From contig CAAGJO010000019.1 of the NCBI GenBank assembly GCA_900770285.1, forward strand, positions 127,111-191,110: 64,000 nt of DNA. The letters are read 5' to 3'. Below are positions 46,797 to 55,041 of the stretch, one piece after another (position 1 is the first letter of the stretch; each line of letters opens with the position of its first letter). The notes under the pieces are model-generated. The model was not told the DNA's origin. It ran no database searches and was given only the letters and a program-made list of their open reading frames with translations. The position numbers and the translations under genes were made by a program. The DNA is from Oscillospiraceae bacterium (GTDB lineage: Bacteria; Bacillota; Clostridia; Oscillospirales; Ruminococcaceae).

Positions 46797-46832
46797 AAAG
46801 GCACTGTGAACACTATCGTTCACAGCGCCTTT
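46797..46832 (-). promoter_or_regulatory. Terminator-like hairpin at the very start of the glnN transcript
   Basis: AAAGGC(G)CTGTGAAC pairs with GTTCACAG(T)GCCTTT around a six-base loop (GATAGT on the minus strand), followed by U-rich sequence. It starts only about 9 nt after the predicted transcription start and lies upstream of glnN, so it must be read through for expression. Nothing else is on the opposite strand that it would terminate. Likely a conditional attenuator. Confidence 0.65.
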
Positions 46833-46847
46833 GCTGTTTATGTTTAC

Positions 46848-46876
46848 AGTATACACACTTTTTCGCTTTTTGTCAA
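46848..46876 (-). promoter_or_regulatory. Sigma-A promoter of glnN
   Basis: TTGACA (46871-46876), 17 nt, TATACT (46848-46853) on the minus strand. Confidence 0.85.
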
Positions 46877-46952
46877 CGCTTTTTTAAGTTTTTTTGTTTT
46901 TTTGTAGCATTATATAAATTTCAAATGTTTGATGTCCTTAATTTTTTACAAA

Positions 46953-47690
46953 TTACTCATCAAACTTAAAATCATCAGGGAGATTCTCAAAAATCACGGA
47001 ATTTGAAAAGTCCAGCGCTGTTCTGGCCAATTCCTTATTTGATGCCGTCCACGAAATCAAATCAACATTATTTGCTAAAGTAAGAAGTACATCTTCTTCA
47101 TTTATTGAGCGCAAATCACATGCCACAAAATCTGCTTTAGTTACATACTTCCATACAAATGGGTATGCACACAGTTTATTGAGCAAAGTTTTGCACAAAC
47201 ACTTACACTTAAATCTTGAAACAAGCTGTATTCTGTTTATTCTAGGTTCAAAAATCCTGAACCACAAAAGTGTTGCAGGGTTAAAACTTGCAACCGCATA
47301 ATCGCCTTTATACTTTTTAAGCAAATGGCAAACTCGTCTTTCCATATCAAACAGGTCCCATGAGCCTTTTAATTCTATCATCAACGGTACTCTGCCGTTC
47401 ACAAGTTTTAGCACCTGAGAAAGCAATGGGATTTTTTCTGACGTACCAAGAATTGAGTACTCTGTGATTTCATCAGCATAAATGTCCGAAACATTAACAT
47501 CAACGCCGCAAAGACGCTTCAGATTACCGTCATGCACCACTACAAGCTTTCCGTCCTTTGTCATACGTACATCAAGCTCAATTGCCAAATTCTTTTCACA
47601 GGAAAGTTCAAAAGCTTTCAGTGAATTTTCAGGTACGCCCTTTTGAATGTTATGCAATCCTCTATGTGATATATACTCGCCAAAAATCAT
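46953..47690 (-). CDS. Glycerophosphodiester phosphodiesterase
   Basis: A 245-residue GDPD-family enzyme releasing glycerol 3-phosphate from deacylated phospholipids. The catalytic pair His9-Arg10 (ISHRGLHN), PENSLKAFE, the metal-binding ELDVRMTKDGKLVVVHD and the late MIELKG motif are present, and the barrel closes near the C-terminus. No signal peptide, so it acts in the cytoplasm. The ATG at 47690 follows AAGAGAG; longer in-frame starts overlap the promoter at 47745 and are not used. Confidence 0.93.
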   Translation of the reverse strand: MIFGEYISHRGLHNIQKGVPENSLKAFELSCEKNLAIELDVRMTKDGKLVVVHDGNLKRLCGVDVNVSDIYADEITEYSILGTSEKIPLLSQVLKLVNGRVPLMIELKGSWDLFDMERRVCHLLKKYKGDYAVASFNPATLLWFRIFEPRINRIQLVSRFKCKCLCKTLLNKLCAYPFVWKYVTKADFVACDLRSINEEDVLLTLANNVDLISWTASNKELARTALDFSNSVIFENLPDDFKFDE

Positions 47691-47744
47691 TATCAGCACT
47701 CTCTTTTCAATTAACTTATATATAATATACCATCTTGCAACTAA

Positions 47745-47773
47745 ATTATACTCTTTATTCCAACCTGTGTCAA
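47745..47773 (-). promoter_or_regulatory. Sigma-A promoter of the glycerophosphodiesterase
   Basis: Perfect TTGACA (47768-47773), 17 nt, TATAAT (47745-47750) on the minus strand; it fixes the start choice of the downstream gene. Confidence 0.88.
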
Positions 47774-47837
47774 GCAATACTTGAAATAGAATATTAAAAA
47801 TTTATAAAAATATCATAAATTTATCACAATATGGTTC

Positions 47838-47843
47838 TATAAT
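47838..47843 (+). promoter_or_regulatory. Possible -10 element of the parvulin-like lipoprotein gene
   Basis: TATAAT on the plus strand 34 nt before the ATG at 47877; no convincing -35 box is seen. Confidence 0.4.
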
Positions 47844-47876
47844 GATATTATCTTTATTTATGAAAGGAAAATTTAT

Positions 47877-49085
47877 ATGACTAAAAAAATTATGGCTGCA
47901 ATTATTGCCCTGACCTTATCAGCCAGCTGTCTTGTTTCATGCGGAAGTAAAAAAGCAAAAATTGACAGCAGCTCTTCTTCTGCTTCATCAAAGGCAGACA
48001 GCAATGCATCCGACAGCTCTTCTCAGGCAGATGCCCCTGACCCATCACTTACAATTGACGGAAAAAAGGTTGATACAAAAGATCTTGTGATGCTAAAAAT
48101 TGACAATTATGATATTGATTTTGACACATTCAGATATTTCTATTATTACACCATTAATACTTATGCTCAGTATGGTATGACACTGGATCAAATCAAGGAA
48201 TCAGACGACACTTACAACATGCTTTTAAATGAAGTTATCAACACTATAAAGAACGAATATGTTGCTCCAAAGCTTGCTGCCGAAAAAAAGATCACTCTTG
48301 ATGATGATGACCAGAAAGCCATTGAAAAGAATTACAAAGAAGCAAAATCACAATTCGGTTCTGAAGAAGAATACAAACAAGGACTCAAAAACAACTATAT
48401 GACCGAAGACTTCTTTAAGATGATGCTTGAGCATTCACAATATTATGATAAGCTATTTGGTGAGGACGGTGCTTATGCGACTTCAAAAGAATCATTCAAG
48501 AAGATTGTACAGGATCCGGATAAATACACCAGAGTAATTCATATTCTCATTCCTTATGAATCTCAGGTAGAGATCACAGATGAATCTGCTTTAGAGACTT
48601 ACAACAATGGTTCACTCAGCGAAAAATCTGATGCTAAAAAATCAGCTTACAATGCCCTTTCAGAAGACGAACAACAAGCTGCAAAGGAAAAAGCCAAAAA
48701 GGTTGCAGAAACCGTTCTTAAAAAAGCACAGAGCGGAGAAGATTTTGAAGACCTTATTAAGAAATACGGTTGGGATCCGGGAATGGAATCAAAGCCTGAG
48801 GGATACTACATCAATCAAAATACTGAATTTGTTCAGGAATTTAAGGATGTTGCATTTAAGTTAAAAGAAAATGAAATCAGCGGTTTAGTTGAAAACACAA
48901 GCTACGGTTGGTTTATTATCAAGCGTTTACCTATTGATATGGATTATGTAGACGAGAACTACAGCACTCTTGTAAGTGATTATGACAATCCAAGATTCCA
49001 AGATATTTATACAAAAACAACTGAAAAAATGAAAGTTACAAAAACCGACACATTTAAAAAGTTGACCAAAGACAGCATTCAATAA
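47877..49085 (+). CDS. Parvulin-type peptidyl-prolyl isomerase lipoprotein (PrsA-like)
   Basis: A 402-residue surface lipoprotein. The signal peptide ends at the LVSCGS lipobox (Cys22), followed by a Ser/Ala/Asp linker to about residue 58. A helical SurA-like N-domain follows (DFDTFRYFYYYTINTYA), then a rotamase-like region from about 220 (YTRVIHILIPYES ... AQSGEDFEDLIKKYGWDPG ... VQEFKDVAFKLKENEISGLVENTSYGWFIIKRL). Probably assists folding of secreted proteins outside the membrane. Ends in a strong terminator. ATG 47877 has AAAGGAAA upstream. Confidence 0.88.
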   Translation: MTKKIMAAIIALTLSASCLVSCGSKKAKIDSSSSSASSKADSNASDSSSQADAPDPSLTIDGKKVDTKDLVMLKIDNYDIDFDTFRYFYYYTINTYAQYGMTLDQIKESDDTYNMLLNEVINTIKNEYVAPKLAAEKKITLDDDDQKAIEKNYKEAKSQFGSEEEYKQGLKNNYMTEDFFKMMLEHSQYYDKLFGEDGAYATSKESFKKIVQDPDKYTRVIHILIPYESQVEITDESALETYNNGSLSEKSDAKKSAYNALSEDEQQAAKEKAKKVAETVLKKAQSGEDFEDLIKKYGWDPGMESKPEGYYINQNTEFVQEFKDVAFKLKENEISGLVENTSYGWFIIKRLPIDMDYVDENYSTLVSDYDNPRFQDIYTKTTEKMKVTKTDTFKKLTKDSIQ

Positions 49086-49086
49086 T

Positions 49087-49116
49087 AAAAAACGCTCTCA
49101 TATGAGGGCGTTTTTT
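49087..49116. terminator. Terminator after the parvulin-like gene
   Basis: AAAAACGC...GCGTTTTT stem with a long T-run on the plus strand; symmetrical A-run may serve the converging minus-strand gene. Confidence 0.9.
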
Positions 49117-49176
49117 ATTGCTGTTTTATTTAACTTAAAAAAAGAGCCTTGACACATTCGTCAAAGCTCAATTTTT

Positions 49177-50100
49177 TTATCCCCAGTAGCTATTCCATAC
49201 ACTGAAATAACCGCCCCACGGAATTGTCATTGTATATGATACTTTTTTACCGGAAGGTCTGTATCCTGTATTACACCAAAAATATACATCGTACTTATTG
49301 GCAATATTCTTATAAGTGGTTTTAGCATAAAGTGCTCCGTAAACAGCCAGTTTAACCTTACTAGGAACCTTAGAATAAACAGCTCCGTCTCTTGTTAGAC
49401 CTGCAGATGACATAAACTCACCGCTGTTATAGATCATACTCTGAATATTGCTGTATCTTCTGTATTGATTAGCCCAAGTTGGAATCTTTGAGATTTTTGC
49501 GGCTACAAAACGATTGACAACTGCATCAGATACATAAACGATTGACTTATCCCAAACGCTTCCGGAAGCCCTGCCGACTTCATGATATACTATACGGCAA
49601 ATTGCTTTCCAACCCTCGCTGTCAAAATTAATTCTTGCTGTCTTAATACTTTGTACAGCTGAAAGCTTGCTGACAACTTTACCTTTGACAGCCTTAAGAG
49701 CAAATTTATATGTGGTAGCTCTTTTAAGTCCTGTTACTGTATAAGACAAAGTTTTAGCAGAGAGGTTTTTAATAAGTTTCCATGATTTATATTTGCCGCC
49801 TTGAATATAAAGCCTATATTGGGTTGCCCCTGCAACTTTATTCCATCTTACAGTAATTGCAGACATCTGCTTATTATAAGGATGTGTAGCGGAACTGTCA
49901 TATTTAGCTTCAGAAATCAGCTTTGGTGCTGCAACAGTTACTTTTTTAGCTGCTGCGGAAGCATTTATCTCAGGTGACATAAACACCAAAGCCATTACTA
50001 CTGCCAACATGACAGCGATAATTCGGACTGCGGGATTTTTTGAACTAATCGTATTGCTCATTATAATCAGCTTATGATATATACTTTTTGTATATATCAA
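49177..50100 (-). CDS. Secreted FN3-domain protein with SleB/CwlJ-like hydrolase domain
   Basis: A 307-residue exported protein. A membrane-spanning signal segment (about 24-48) precedes a fibronectin type III domain (about 58-155: ITVRWNKVAGATQYRLYI ... YTVTGLKRATTYKFALKAV). The C-terminal part (about 162-290) resembles the Hydrolase_2 fold of SleB/CwlJ cell-wall lytic enzymes: ICRIVYHEVGRASGSVWDKSIVYVSDAVVNRF with the expected Glu, then SMIYNSGEFM where the family has a QF. It may trim peptidoglycan. The TTG at 50100 has AAGGAG at 7 nt; ATG 50061 is the alternative but has no Shine-Dalgarno near it. Confidence 0.75.
   Translation of the reverse strand: MIYTKSIYHKLIIMSNTISSKNPAVRIIAVMLAVVMALVFMSPEINASAAAKKVTVAAPKLISEAKYDSSATHPYNKQMSAITVRWNKVAGATQYRLYIQGGKYKSWKLIKNLSAKTLSYTVTGLKRATTYKFALKAVKGKVVSKLSAVQSIKTARINFDSEGWKAICRIVYHEVGRASGSVWDKSIVYVSDAVVNRFVAAKISKIPTWANQYRRYSNIQSMIYNSGEFMSSAGLTRDGAVYSKVPSKVKLAVYGALYAKTTYKNIANKYDVYFWCNTGYRPSGKKVSYTMTIPWGGYFSVWNSYWG
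50076..50098 (-). promoter_or_regulatory. Perfect hairpin overlapping the TTG start of the FN3 hydrolase gene
   Basis: GATATATAC / GTATATATC with an AAAAA loop on the minus strand. Its first base is the G of the TTG start codon, so folding would block that start and bring the ribosome site nearer to the ATG at 50061. Confidence 0.55.
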
Positions 50101-50168
50101 GCTTTCACTCCTTCCAAAATAGAAAAATATAAATATTAAATCTGATTTGTAATTAATGTCTTATCATG

Positions 50169-50205
50169 GTTACAAAGCTGTAACAATTGACTACACAAGT
50201 GTAAC
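50169..50205. promoter_or_regulatory. Two adjacent palindromes, candidate operator
   Basis: GTTACA-AAGC-TGTAAC (50169-50184) and TACAC-AA-GTGTA followed by AC (50192-50205) share a TGTAAC half-site and are spaced about two helical turns. They lie in the 287-bp divergent gap between the FN3 hydrolase and the S1 protein. No firm promoter was called in this gap. Confidence 0.4.
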
Positions 50206-50387
50206 ATAAAATCTGTTATTTGTCAAGCTTACGGCACTTTTTTTGTTAAACGAACTCGAATTACATTTCTTTTTGGCAGAGGTGCTAAAATTCAATAACC
50301 ATGCATAGACTTTAATAGTCAAATATAACAAACGAATTTTCCGTATTATAGGCCGTCAGCCTGGAATTTTTGAAAGGAAGGATACAA

Positions 50388-51308
50388 ATGAAAAAATATT
50401 TTCCCGAAGGAAAGCTGATTTCCACCAAAGAAAATCGGCAATTTTTACGTACCGAGCAATCTATGACAGAGGCTTTTTCAAAAGGAATAATACTGGAAGC
50501 CACTGCAATTATCTGCGACAATGACCATAACTTGATAGTTGACTTGCCCTGCGGAAAAGGAATTATTCCCCGTCTTGAAGGTGCTATTGGAATTGCAGAC
50601 GGCTCTACCCGTGACATTGCCCTGCTTTCCCGTGTTAACAAAGCAGTATGCTTTAAGATAATAGGAATAGCGCATGATCCCGACGGTACACCAATTTTTA
50701 CCCTTTCCCGGCGATTAGCTCAGGAAGAATGTTATGCCGGATACATATCCCTGCTCCGCATAGGTGAAGTTATTCCAGCAAAGGTCACTCACCTTGAACC
50801 TTTTGGCTGTTTTGTGGACATTGGCTGCGGAATCCCCTCCCTTATACCTATTGATGCCATTTCAGTTTCACGAATTGCTCACCCCAACGACAGATTCTAC
50901 AATGGTCAGGATATTTTTGTTGTAATAAAATCAAAAGAAAAAGATCGTATTTTTCTCAGTCACAAAGAACTGCTTGGAACATGGCAGCAAAACGCTTCGA
51001 TGTTTAACGCTGGGGAAACAGTTGGGGGAATTGTACGTTCTGTAGAGAGTTATGGAATATTTATAGAACTTACCCCAAATCTCGCTGGACTTGCTGAAGT
51101 TAAAGAAAACGTATACCCAGGTCAATCTGCCAGTGTGTACATAAAAGCAATTATCCCCGACAAAATGAAGGTTAAACTCATAATAGTTGATGTTTTTGAG
51201 CATACACCAACTACAGGAAAAATAAATTATTTTATAACTCAAGGGCAAATGGACCATTGGATATACTCAACCGAAAACTCAGAAAAAGTTATTGAAACTA
51301 TATTTTAA
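50388..51308 (+). CDS. S1 RNA-binding domain protein
   Basis: A 306-residue protein with two S1-type OB folds: about 135-205 (EVIPAKVTHLEPFGCFVDIGCGIPSLI ... GQDIFVVIKSKEKDRIFLSHKEL) and about 210-280 (GETVGGIVRSVESYGIFIELTPNLAGLAEV). The N-terminal third (residues 20-120) is not a clear S1 repeat but has a barrel-like VDLPCGKGIIPRLEGAIGIADG segment. It resembles the shortened ribosomal S1-like proteins of Clostridia; role in translation or mRNA binding is inferred. ATG 50388 has AAAGGAAGGA; the earlier in-frame start lies on that site. Confidence 0.82.
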   Translation: MKKYFPEGKLISTKENRQFLRTEQSMTEAFSKGIILEATAIICDNDHNLIVDLPCGKGIIPRLEGAIGIADGSTRDIALLSRVNKAVCFKIIGIAHDPDGTPIFTLSRRLAQEECYAGYISLLRIGEVIPAKVTHLEPFGCFVDIGCGIPSLIPIDAISVSRIAHPNDRFYNGQDIFVVIKSKEKDRIFLSHKELLGTWQQNASMFNAGETVGGIVRSVESYGIFIELTPNLAGLAEVKENVYPGQSASVYIKAIIPDKMKVKLIIVDVFEHTPTTGKINYFITQGQMDHWIYSTENSEKVIETIF

Positions 51309-51315
51309 GCAAAAA

Positions 51316-51344
51316 AATGCACGCTCCAAAAAGGAACGTGCATT
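51316..51344. terminator. Bidirectional terminator between the S1 gene and the sugar permeases
   Basis: AATGCACG / CGTGCATT stem with A- and T-rich flanks, shared by convergent transcripts. Confidence 0.85.
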
Positions 51345-51353
51345 AAATTTTTA

Positions 51354-52235
51354 TTAGCCTTTTACAGCACCTGAAACAAGTCCTGCATAAATGAATTTCT
51401 GCAATGTAAGGAAGATAATCAATGTAGGTAAAATACAGAGAATAACTCCAGCAAATACTACAGAATAACTAACCGTTGTCTGATTCATGATATTAAGCAA
51501 AACTGTGGATACAACCGGTTGATCACTGCCCAAATAAAGCTTTGGTGTGTAGAAGTCGTTGTATATAGAAACAAATTTTATTGTTAAAACTGTTGCTATA
51601 GCCGGTTTCAGGTTTGGAAGAATAATGCTCCAATAAATTCTTGGATATGAAGCACCGTCTACAATGCCGCTTTCATCCAGTGAAACAGGTATCTGACCCA
51701 AGAACTGAACAAATATCTGAATTGAGATAATATCAGTACCAACCCAAAGAAGTATTGGTGCCCAATATGTACCAACGAGATTAAAGCCATTCATTATCTG
51801 ATATACTGTTACCTGCATTGAAATATTAGGAAGCAGTACCGCAAACAGAAATGCTGCTTTTACAACTTTTGAAAGTACAGTCTTAAATCGATTAAGAACA
51901 AAGGCAGTCATTGTACCTGTGATTATAGTACCAAAACAGCAAATCACAATCAATATTGCAGTATTCTTGAAACCTACCAGTACATTTCCTTTTGATAAGG
52001 CTTCAGCATAGCTTGAAAAGCTAAAAGAATTAGGAAGCGCAAAAGCACTTGTTTTAACCAATTCCTTATCAGTTTTAAATGAACCAAACAATACATAAAC
52101 AATAGGAACGATTACAATTAAGCATGCAATTACCAATACAAGATATCTCAAGAAAAGAGATAAAAATTTCTTGGCTTTTGCTGCTGCAACGCCTTTTTTG
52201 GGGTTTACACTTTGAGTCATTGCCATATCAGCCAT
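51354..52235 (-). CDS. Carbohydrate ABC transporter permease, MalG type
   Basis: A 293-residue inner-membrane permease with six hydrophobic helices (first at about 30-50). The cytoplasmic EAA loop that docks the ATPase is ESGIVDGASYPRIYWSIILPNLKPA near residue 190-215. Its ATG overlaps the stop of the MalF-type gene by one base. Substrate not determinable; family members carry mono- and oligosaccharides. Confidence 0.94.
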   Translation of the reverse strand: MADMAMTQSVNPKKGVAAAKAKKFLSLFLRYLVLVIACLIVIVPIVYVLFGSFKTDKELVKTSAFALPNSFSFSSYAEALSKGNVLVGFKNTAILIVICCFGTIITGTMTAFVLNRFKTVLSKVVKAAFLFAVLLPNISMQVTVYQIMNGFNLVGTYWAPILLWVGTDIISIQIFVQFLGQIPVSLDESGIVDGASYPRIYWSIILPNLKPAIATVLTIKFVSIYNDFYTPKLYLGSDQPVVSTVLLNIMNQTTVSYSVVFAGVILCILPTLIIFLTLQKFIYAGLVSGAVKG

Positions 52236-53206
52236 TACGCTTTCGCTCCTTTCTTAGATTTCTTGCGAGATTCCTCTGTATCATCCTTAAAGATAGCTTT
52301 TTGAACAAGAGTTACAATGATAATGATCAAGAGCAGAACAACCGCCATTGCAGAAGCAAGACCAACCTTGTCCTTGCTGAACATTGTTTCCATTGTTCTC
52401 ATTACAAAGGTTGATGTACCGTTCGTACCGCCTGTCATAATATATGGAACTTCAAATACTGAAATAGCACCCTTTACTGCAAGAATAAGTTGCAGTGAAA
52501 CGATAGGTTTAATGCTTGGGAATATAATATACCAGAATCTTTGGAATGAATTTGCGCCGTCAAGATCGCAGGCTTCATAAAGGTCAGGGCTTACCGACTG
52601 GATAGCGCTTATGTACATAAGAATATCAAAGCCTATATATCTCCACAGAGATACTCCTACTAAGCAGATATTTGCAAGCCAAGGCTTTTCAAGATCTGAA
52701 AGCCATGTAATCGGATCCACTCCGAACCAGCCTAGTATTTCATTAAGAGGTCCCTGAGGTGAAAATCCGTCACTGCAAGTAAAGAAGTTAAGGAAAATGA
52801 TTGAAACAGCAACGCCGTTCATCAGATATGGGAAGAAAATAACTCCCTTGAAGAATCCCTTACCTCTTAGCTTAGAACAAAGAATTGTTGCAATAAGCAA
52901 TGCAAGTGCCTGCTGCAAAAATGAACCTACGAAATAATATGCACATGTTTTAAAAGTGCTTAAGTATGCCGGGTCAGTAAAAATTGTTTTGTAATTTTCA
53001 AATCCTACAAATTTTATATCTTCGGAAGCTGTCAGCATTCCTCTTTCCTGAAAGCTTTCAGGAATAATCTGAAGTGCCGGTATAAGTGTAAATACTATCA
53101 GCAAAGCAACTGGAATCAAAAGGAACAGAACCGAAGTAATATACTTTTGACCATTATAAGTTTTACACCAGTTGGCAAATCCAGCATTACTTTTATTTTT
53201 TGCCAT
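52235..53206 (-). CDS. Carbohydrate ABC transporter permease, MalF type
   Basis: A 323-residue permease. A charged N-terminus (about 20 residues) precedes six to seven helices; the EAA loop is YEACDLDGANSFQRFWYIIFPSIKPI (near 210-235). The C-terminus is basic (SRKKSKKGAKA). Start ATG at 53206. It lies 73 nt after the binding-protein gene, with a hairpin between. No ATPase gene is nearby, so it likely uses a shared MsmX-type ATPase encoded elsewhere. Confidence 0.94.
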   Translation of the reverse strand: MAKNKSNAGFANWCKTYNGQKYITSVLFLLIPVALLIVFTLIPALQIIPESFQERGMLTASEDIKFVGFENYKTIFTDPAYLSTFKTCAYYFVGSFLQQALALLIATILCSKLRGKGFFKGVIFFPYLMNGVAVSIIFLNFFTCSDGFSPQGPLNEILGWFGVDPITWLSDLEKPWLANICLVGVSLWRYIGFDILMYISAIQSVSPDLYEACDLDGANSFQRFWYIIFPSIKPIVSLQLILAVKGAISVFEVPYIMTGGTNGTSTFVMRTMETMFSKDKVGLASAMAVVLLLIIIIVTLVQKAIFKDDTEESRKKSKKGAKA

Positions 53207-53223
53207 TTTGGGTTCCTCCTAAA

Positions 53224-53259
53224 AACATGGGGAGGGGACCAAATCCTCCTCCCCATGTT
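53224..53259 (-). terminator. Intercistronic hairpin after the binding protein gene
   Basis: AACATGGGGAGG pairs with a CCTCCCCATGTT-type strand and is followed by T residues on the minus strand. It should make the binding protein mRNA more abundant than that of the permeases. Confidence 0.8.
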
Positions 53260-53279
53260 AAATTAATCCGAATAATTAA

Positions 53280-54620
53280 TTATTTGAGAATGCTGTCACG
53301 AGCGTCTGCCCACTTCTTATTACAGTCATCAAAGATCTTCTGGAGTTCATCTTCACCCTTGCCTGCGAAAGCAGCTTCTACGATCTTGAACTTGAAGTTA
53401 TCAGAAGTATCAAGTGAAGTACCAACATCGGATTTCTCATCGATTTCGTTGAATTTACCAACAAGATCATCAGGAGTTACACTTTCTTCAAAAAGTTCAA
53501 CATCCTTGAATGCTGCAAGGTTTTCAGGAAGCTCTGAGCCTACAGATGTAGAAATCATACCTTCATTAGCTGCAAAACCAGAATCCTTGACAAACCATTC
53601 AACAAACTTCTTAGCAAGATCCTGATTCTTTGAATTCTTGCTTACACCCATGCAGTAGTCAGCTGATGTCTGTGAATACTGCTTGCCGTCTGCTGCTGTA
53701 ATCGGAACAGGCATATATCCGATATCTTCTTCATGGCCCTTAGCCTTTTCCTGGAACTGGCTGATAGCCCATGAGCCGAGAACGATTGATCCGATATTTC
53801 CGTCAGCAAAATACTGTTTTGATTTTTCCCAGTCAGTTGTAGCATGGTCTTTTTCAAGAACATCTGCTGTTGAATAAAGATCAAAGAGCATCTTGTATGT
53901 CTTATAGAATCCGCCGTCCTTATCGAACAAATCTTTCTTGTCCTGGAGAAGTGTCTTGTTCTTATAATCAGGATCACCTGCTGCAGAAAGAACCAAGCTG
54001 TCCCACTGAGCAATTGTCCAAGCATCATGATATTCTGTGTAGTAAGGAACTACATCAGGCTCTTTTTCCTTGATCTGCTTCAGATCCTTGATGAATTCTT
54101 CAGGTGTCTTAGGAAGCTCTGTGATTCCTGCATCATTCCAAACCTTTGTATTATAAAGGATACCTGTAGCTGTACCGCCGTAAGGGATACCATAAACAGT
54201 CTTGGTATCATCCATCTTTTTGTTAATCCATTGATATGTATCCTTTAGTTCATCATATGTTCCCAATGGAACAAAATAATTTTTAAGTTCTGCAAGCTTG
54301 ACATCATCAGGGATCATCAGAACATCGCCGTAATCCTTAGTTGTCATCTTTGTCTTGATATCTGTAGAATAATCTGTCAAGCCAATATACTTAACTGTGC
54401 AGTTATTAGCCTCTTCAAATGAATCTGTAAGCTTATCAAGTGAGCCGTCATCTACACGGTCTGTACGGTTTGTATAAACTGTAAGCTCTGTCTTTTCTCC
54501 ACCGCCTGCAGTGCTCTTGCTATCGGTTGATCCGTTAGTTGAATTGTTACCGCATGAAGCAAGCATTGTGAGTCCCAGTGAAGCTGCACAAGCCATTGAA
54601 ATTACTTTTTTAATGTTCAT
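53280..54620 (-). CDS. Carbohydrate ABC transporter substrate-binding lipoprotein
   Basis: A 446-residue extracellular solute-binding protein (family 1 type). The lipobox MLASCGNN gives Cys23 as anchor, followed by a short Ser/Thr/Gly linker. The first lobe starts with ELTVYTNRTDRVDDGSLDKL; DYGDVLMIPDD, VYGIPYGGTATGILYNTKVW and ADYCMGVSKNSKNQDLAKKFVEW are typical binding-protein motifs. ATG 54620 with GGAGG at 8 nt. It is the first gene of the importer and has a perfect promoter. Confidence 0.94.
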   Translation of the reverse strand: MNIKKVISMACAASLGLTMLASCGNNSTNGSTDSKSTAGGGEKTELTVYTNRTDRVDDGSLDKLTDSFEEANNCTVKYIGLTDYSTDIKTKMTTKDYGDVLMIPDDVKLAELKNYFVPLGTYDELKDTYQWINKKMDDTKTVYGIPYGGTATGILYNTKVWNDAGITELPKTPEEFIKDLKQIKEKEPDVVPYYTEYHDAWTIAQWDSLVLSAAGDPDYKNKTLLQDKKDLFDKDGGFYKTYKMLFDLYSTADVLEKDHATTDWEKSKQYFADGNIGSIVLGSWAISQFQEKAKGHEEDIGYMPVPITAADGKQYSQTSADYCMGVSKNSKNQDLAKKFVEWFVKDSGFAANEGMISTSVGSELPENLAAFKDVELFEESVTPDDLVGKFNEIDEKSDVGTSLDTSDNFKFKIVEAAFAGKGEDELQKIFDDCNKKWADARDSILK

Positions 54621-54737
54621 CGTTAATTCCTCCAAATAAATAGAATATAGTACTACGTTTAGGCTGAAAAGTATTTCTGCTTTTATCAATTTAAGCACAA
54701 GCAAGATTTAATACATTTTCGCTCTTCGTATGTGTAT

Positions 54738-54766
54738 ATTATACAATAGATTAAGCAATTTGTCAA
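54738..54766 (-). promoter_or_regulatory. Sigma-A promoter of the sugar ABC importer
   Basis: Perfect TTGACA (54761-54766), 17 nt, TATAAT (54738-54743) on the minus strand, with a leader of about 110 nt. Confidence 0.88.
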
Positions 54767-54962
54767 TCAAAACAATCATTTTGTTCAAAAAAGTCATAAA
54801 ATATGTCATCATGCACAACTTGAAAAAGTCTTTTTCATACACTTTAACCAAAAGATATGTCATTGTGATATTACACAAATATTTATTCTAATAAATGTAT
54901 TTTTTGTCTACTGTTTATTACAAATTATTACCCGATTATTTGTAAATTTTTTTAAGGAACTA

Positions 54963-54991
54963 TTGCTATTATTCTTTTTTTTTAGTATAAT
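54963..54991 (+). promoter_or_regulatory. Sigma-A promoter of putP
   Basis: TTGCTA (54963-54968), 17 nt, TATAAT (54986-54991). The 54767-54962 stretch between the two divergent promoters is very AT-rich with no other feature seen. Confidence 0.72.
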
Positions 54992-55041
54992 GTAAGAGTA
55001 TATTTTTATATTTACAAAATAAAATATTAAGGAGTAAAATT

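Noticed and set aside
46728..46952. Glutamine riboswitch or canonical ANTAR two-hairpin motif upstream of glnN
   Set aside because: The hairpins do not carry the known glnA motif, nor A1/G4 in the hexaloop; kept as an unnamed attenuator.
49177..50100. Dockerin or cohesin modules suggested by the Ruminococcus-like context
   Set aside because: No calcium-loop repeat pairs were found in this or in the GH5 protein.
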